Shown here piece after piece: positions 5,559 to 9,047 of a stretch of DNA of 9,047 nucleotides. Positions within the stretch are counted from its first letter, which is position 1, and every line of letters begins with the position of its first letter. Under the pieces are notes generated by a model. It was not told the origin of the DNA, did no database searches, and was given only the letters and a program-made list of their open reading frames with translations. This stretch comes from an uncultured Bacilli bacterium (GTDB lineage Bacteria; Bacillota_I; Bacilli_A; RF39; UBA660): NCBI GenBank assembly GCA_947629285.1, contig CANRDA010000037.1:1-9047 (forward strand), in the 5' to 3' direction. Both the position numbers and the translations under genes were made by a program.

Positions 5559-8096
5559 TTATTTAATTTCTTTCTTTAATTCATATAAATAATTCAAAGC
5601 TTCCATAGGAGTAATATTTATTGGGTCAATCTCTTTTATCTTTTTTTCAATTATTGATTCTTCTTTAGGCATAACAAGGTCTAATGGAAGTGATTCTTGA
5701 ATTTTAATATCTCTTTTTCTTTCTTTAGACTCATATACACTTAATATATCACTAGCTCTTTTAATTAAATCATCAGGTAAATTAGCAAGTTTTGCTACAT
5801 GTATACCATAACTCTTATCAATACTTCCATCTTTAATTTTGTGTAAAAAGGTGACATTGCCATTTTCTTCATGTGCAGATACATGAACATTCTTTAAGTG
5901 TTTTAAATTATTTTCTAAATCTGTAAGTTCGTGATAATGAGTTGAAAACATCATTTTGCACCCTATATTGTCGTGTATATACTCGATTATTGATTGAGCA
6001 AGTGCCATACCATCAAATGTAGCAGTACCACGTCCAAGTTCATCAAAAAGTATTAATGAATTACTTGTTGCATTAGAAATCGCATTGTTTGCTTCATTCA
6101 TTTCAACCATAAATGTAGACTCACCACTAACAAGGTCATCACTCGCACCAATTCTAGTATATATTGCATCAAATACTTTTAATGTCGCACTTTTAGCTGG
6201 TATAAAACATCCTATTTGAGCCATTATAACCGTTATAGCCAACTGTCTCATATAGGTGCTTTTACCTGCCATATTAGGTCCTGTTATTAAAAGTATATCT
6301 ACTCCTTTTGGCATACATATATCATTACTTACATACTCACTACTTAAGACTTTTTCAACTACTGCATGTCTATTTTCTTTTATATCTACAATAGATTCAT
6401 TTGTAAGAGTTGGTCTTATATAATTATTTTCTTCAGCAACAGTAGAAAATGATTGTAATACATCTATCTCACTTATTACTTTAGCAATTTCCTGTAATCT
6501 TGGTATATATTCTTTAACTTTATCTCTAATACTAACAAATATATCATATTCTAAGTTAATTATTCTATCTTCTGCATTAAGTATCATAGATTCTTTTTCT
6601 TTAAGTATAGGACTAATATATCTTTCACAGTTACTTAATGTCTGTCTTCTTTCATAACCATATTCATCTTTTACTAAATTTATCATTCCTTTAGAAACTT
6701 CTATATAATATCCAAATACTTTATTATATCCAACTTTTAAAGTCTTAATACCAGTACGTTCTTTTTCTTCCATTTCAAATTTAGCTATAAAATCTTTTCC
6801 ATTAGTTCTAATACTTTTAAGTTCATCTAACTCAGAATTATAACCATCTTTTATTAAATATCCTTCTTTAATTCCCATAGGAGGATTTTCATATATAGCT
6901 TTATCAAGTAAATTATATAAATCATCTAAAGTTTCTATATCTTTAAATTTTATTGAATTAAGTATATTTTTTATATCAGGCAATACCTTTAAAGAAGATT
7001 TTAACTGTAGTAAGTCTCTAGCATTAGCATTCCCAAAAGCAATTCTACCACTTAATCTTTCTAAATCATATACTTCATATAATAAATTTTTTAAATCCTC
7101 TTTTAATATAAACTCTTCAAGTAAAGTTTCTACTATATCATATCTTTTATTTATTTCATCGATATCTATTAAAGGATTTTCTATATAATTTTTAAGCATA
7201 CGAGAACCCATCGCTGTTTTAGTTTTATCTAGTAACCAAATAAGTGAATATTGTCTTTGTTTTAATCTTAATGTTTCAGTTAATTCTAAATTTCTTTTAG
7301 TATGGATGTCCATTTTTAAATAATTAGTATTTATTTTTACTATAGCCTTTTGTAAATGACTCAAACTAGTCATTTTTATTTTATTTATATAAGTTATTAA
7401 ATGATTAATTGTCTTAACTAATCTTTCATCCTCTATATCATTTGATATATATTCATATTCTTCTAACTTTTCTATTTCATCTGAAATAGATATAGATGTT
7501 TTAAATTGATTTTTTAAAATATTAGTTATAGATTTATCAAAAGAAGAAGTAACTATAATTTCTTTTAATCCTAATGATATTACTTCACTTACTAAATTAC
7601 TAGGATTATGATTTAATAAAGTAACATATATTACCCCTGTGGTTATATCAGTATAACATACACCATAAACATGGTTGAAATCAAGTATATTTCCGATATA
7701 GTTAAACTCATTTTCTTGTAATGAATCTGGATTCATAAGAGTACCTTTACTTACTATTTGAGTAATACCACGCTCTACTATTCCCTTTGCATCTTTAGGG
7801 TCTTCTAATTGGTCACATATACCTATTTTATATCCTTTTTCTACCATTTTTTCTATATAAATATCAACAGCATGATAAGGAACTCCGCACATTGGAACTT
7901 TTTCATCAAGTCCTGCATTTCTACCAGTTAAAGTTAGCTCTAACTCTCTTGAAGTAATAACAGCATCTTCAAAGAAAACTTCATAAAAATCGCCTAATCT
8001 ATAAAATATTATTACATCAGGATATTTACTTTTTACATCTATGTAGTGTCTCATCATTGGTGAGACACGCTTTAAATCTACATCAGACATCTTCAT
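5559..8096 (-). CDS. mutS: DNA mismatch repair ATPase MutS
   Basis: Recognises mismatches and small loops behind the replication fork and recruits MutL. I place the start at ATG 8096 (MKMSDVDLKR, 845 aa), with AGGTGG five bases upstream. A GTG at 8105 in frame lies within that site and is a poor start. Numbering from 8096: mismatch-binding domain I with FYE at 37-39 (RLGDFYEVFF); connector about 125-245; lever and clamp about 255-560; ATPase from about 570 with Walker A TGPNMAGKST at 605-614, Walker B LILFDE with Asp685-Glu686, GRGTATFDG, and the STHYHEL switch near 718-724. The C-terminus ends with the conserved ITPMEALNYLYELKK segment. FYE and a C-terminal extension mark it as MutS1 rather than MutS2. 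No mutL is in the window. It leads the mutS-rnhB unit; a hairpin in its early codons and a palindrome upstream are noted separately. Confidence 0.98.
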   Translation of the reverse strand: MKMSDVDLKRVSPMMRHYIDVKSKYPDVIIFYRLGDFYEVFFEDAVITSRELELTLTGRNAGLDEKVPMCGVPYHAVDIYIEKMVEKGYKIGICDQLEDPKDAKGIVERGITQIVSKGTLMNPDSLQENEFNYIGNILDFNHVYGVCYTDITTGVIYVTLLNHNPSNLVSEVISLGLKEIIVTSSFDKSITNILKNQFKTSISISDEIEKLEEYEYISNDIEDERLVKTINHLITYINKIKMTSLSHLQKAIVKINTNYLKMDIHTKRNLELTETLRLKQRQYSLIWLLDKTKTAMGSRMLKNYIENPLIDIDEINKRYDIVETLLEEFILKEDLKNLLYEVYDLERLSGRIAFGNANARDLLQLKSSLKVLPDIKNILNSIKFKDIETLDDLYNLLDKAIYENPPMGIKEGYLIKDGYNSELDELKSIRTNGKDFIAKFEMEEKERTGIKTLKVGYNKVFGYYIEVSKGMINLVKDEYGYERRQTLSNCERYISPILKEKESMILNAEDRIINLEYDIFVSIRDKVKEYIPRLQEIAKVISEIDVLQSFSTVAEENNYIRPTLTNESIVDIKENRHAVVEKVLSSEYVSNDICMPKGVDILLITGPNMAGKSTYMRQLAITVIMAQIGCFIPAKSATLKVFDAIYTRIGASDDLVSGESTFMVEMNEANNAISNATSNSLILFDELGRGTATFDGMALAQSIIEYIHDNIGCKMMFSTHYHELTDLENNLKHLKNVHVSAHEENGNVTFLHKIKDGSIDKSYGIHVAKLANLPDDLIKRASDILSVYESKERKRDIKIQESLPLDLVMPKEESIIEKKIKEIDPINITPMEALNYLYELKKEIK
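8046..8068. repeat. Perfect 8-bp hairpin in the early mutS coding region
   Basis: GTGTCTCA (8046-8053) and TGAGACAC (8061-8068) are perfect inverted copies around a 7-base loop. In the mRNA the stem begins about 28 bases after the ATG, within codons for R-V-S-P-M-M-R-H. Four of eight pairs are G-C, unusual in this AT-rich gene, so it would be one of the more stable local structures near the start. Confidence 0.8.
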
Positions 8097-8114
8097 TTTT
8101 ACCACCTAACAACT

Positions 8115-8143
8115 ATTTTATCAAATTCTAAATTTTAAATCTA
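8115..8143 (-). promoter_or_regulatory. mutS: Putative extended -10 promoter of mutS-rnhB
   Basis: TGATAAAAT on the minus strand gives TAAAAT (8120-8115), a 5/6 match to TATAAT with TG one base upstream. TAGATT (8143-8138) at 17 bases is a weak -35 (3/6). Transcription would begin near 8108, directly before the AGGTGG of mutS, leaving a leader of about 12 bases. The tuf terminator lies just upstream, consistent with an independent unit. Confidence 0.5.
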
Positions 8144-8144
8144 G
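8128..8144. repeat. Near-perfect palindrome over the mutS -35 region
   Basis: On the minus strand CTAGATTT-A-AAATTTAG is a 17-base palindrome with one mismatch per half site. It covers the putative -35 box of mutS, a typical place for a repressor operator. The sequence is AT-rich, so a chance palindrome remains possible and no known regulator consensus is recognised. Confidence 0.35.
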
Positions 8145-8164
8145 TTTTTTATTAAAATATGTCT

Positions 8165-8190
8165 AAAAAAAAGAGTCTTTTATAACTCTT
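8165..8190 (-). terminator. Intrinsic terminator of tuf
   Basis: On the minus strand AAGAGT (8190-8185) pairs with ACTCTT (8176-8171) around an 8-base loop, followed by six further T (8170-8165), eight in a row with the stem end. It begins six bases past the tuf stop codon. Confidence 0.85.
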
Positions 8191-8195
8191 ATTTT

Positions 8196-9047
8196 TTATT
8201 TAATAATTTCAGAAATTGAACCAGAACCAACTGTTCTACCACCTTCACGGATTGAGAACTTAGTTCCATTTTCAATAGCAATTGGAGCGATTAACTCAAC
8301 AGTCATCTCTACGTTATCTCCAGGCATAACCATTTCAACACCTTCTGGTAATTCAATAACACCAGTAACATCTGTAGTTCTGAAATAGAATTGTGGACGA
8401 TAATTTGAGAAGAATGGAGTATGTCTTCCACCCTCTTCTTTAGTTAAAACATAAACTTGTGCTTTAAACTTAGTATGAGGTGTAACTGTACCTGGTTTAG
8501 CAAGTACTTGACCACGTTCAACATCTTCACGAGCTATACCACGAAGTAAAACTCCTGCATTATCTCCTGATTCAGCATAATCAAGTGATTTACGGAACAT
8601 TTCGATACCAGTAACAACAGTTTTCTTAGTATCTTTAAGTCCAACTATTTCAACTTCATCATTTAATTTTAATTGTCCTCTTTCAACACGTCCTGTAACA
8701 ACAGTTCCACGTCCTGTAATTGTGAAAACGTCTTCAATTGGCATTAAGAATGGTTTATCTGTATCTCTAGCTGGAGTTTCAATCCAAGTATCAACAGCAT
8801 CCATTAATTCCATAATAGATTCTTCATACTTAGGATCTCCTTCAAGAGCTTTAAGTGCAGAACCACGAATTATTGGAGTGTTGTCTCCATCATAACCATA
8901 TTCGCTTAATAATTCACGAACTTCCATTTCAACTAAGTCAAGTAACTCAGCATCGTCAACCATATCACATTTATTTAAGAATACAACCATACGAGGTACT
9001 CCAACTTGACGTGATAATAAGATGTGCTCACGAGTTTGAGCCATAGG
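8196..9047 (-). CDS. tuf: Elongation factor Tu, C-terminal two thirds
   Basis: GTPase that carries aminoacyl-tRNA to the ribosomal A site. The frame is open to the right edge (Pro-Met-Ala-Gln-Thr-Arg-Glu-His), so about 110 N-terminal residues with the P-loop and switch regions lie outside; the Met at 9044 is the internal one of the GPMPQTREH motif, not a start. Counting from it: NKCD (24-27) is the guanine-specificity motif, SALKALEGD (62-70) is G5, and PCR-like domain 2 begins near DKPFLMPIEDVF (about 97) with GRGTVVTGRVERG. Domain 3 follows (KPGTVTPHTKF onward) with EGGRHTPFFSNYRPQFYFRT and the C-terminal REGGRTVGSGSISEIIK. GGRHTPFF and YRPQFYFRTTDVTG are diagnostic. Its base composition is less AT-rich than its neighbours, as expected for a very highly expressed gene. 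It ends in a strong terminator and is probably separate from mutS. No fusA is visible. Confidence 0.97.
   Translation of the reverse strand, partial: PMAQTREHILLSRQVGVPRMVVFLNKCDMVDDAELLDLVEMEVRELLSEYGYDGDNTPIIRGSALKALEGDPKYEESIMELMDAVDTWIETPARDTDKPFLMPIEDVFTITGRGTVVTGRVERGQLKLNDEVEIVGLKDTKKTVVTGIEMFRKSLDYAESGDNAGVLLRGIAREDVERGQVLAKPGTVTPHTKFKAQVYVLTKEEGGRHTPFFSNYRPQFYFRTTDVTGVIELPEGVEMVMPGDNVEMTVELIAPIAIENGTKFSIREGGRTVGSGSISEIIK

Noticed and set aside
8097..8105. GTG at 8105 as the mutS start
   Set aside because: It falls within the AGGTGG ribosome site that serves the ATG at 8096, and no site precedes the GTG.
8855..9046. Plus-strand frame opposite tuf
   Set aside because: It is antisense to highly conserved EF-Tu sequence and has a His-rich, motif-free translation.
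1..9047. Alternative genetic code (UGA as Trp), as in many Mollicutes
   Set aside because: Tryptophans checked in pheT, pheS, the prepilin, rnhB, mutS and tuf are TGG, and no frame needs TGA read-through.
1..9047. CRISPR array, insertion sequence, phage or defence system
   Set aside because: No spaced direct repeats, transposase, integrase, nuclease-helicase or toxin-antitoxin signatures were found on either strand.

Overview
The window is a strongly AT-rich stretch of bacterial chromosome with every recognisable gene on the minus strand. Family-level similarity, the low GC, the T-box leader and consensus Shine-Dalgarno sites point to a Bacilli/Mollicutes-related Firmicute, possibly one of the uncultured gut lineages. 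This placement is inference from style; no marker in the window fixes it. Tryptophan is read from TGG and all visible stops are TAA or TAG, so nothing suggests the Mycoplasma code.

Layout in transcription order (right to left): the 3' part of tuf (EF-Tu) runs off the right edge and ends in a hairpin terminator. A short promoter region follows, then mutS and rnhB, tightly spaced and probably translationally coupled. Next come a small unrecognised gene with a SHOCT-like C-terminal stretch and its own terminator, and a lone type IV prepilin-like gene whose 3' part contains a perfect (AT)10 tract. A Phe-specific T-box leader (specifier UUC, T-box motif, intrinsic terminator) then precedes pheS-pheT, which ends in another terminator. 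The left edge holds the 5' end of a gene for a small exported protein with its own promoter.

Functionally this is mostly housekeeping: translation elongation (tuf), Phe-tRNA charging under tRNA-sensing control (pheST), and genome maintenance (mutS-rnhB). The accessory part lies roughly at 3988-4894: the prepilin and the small hypothetical gene. I see no mobile element, CRISPR array, tRNA or rRNA gene. I do not see a clear undescribed multi-gene system. The best leads are the slippage-prone AT tract in the prepilin gene, a duplicated ribosome-binding/start region that forms a three-codon minigene just upstream of it, and two dyad structures at the 5' end of mutS.
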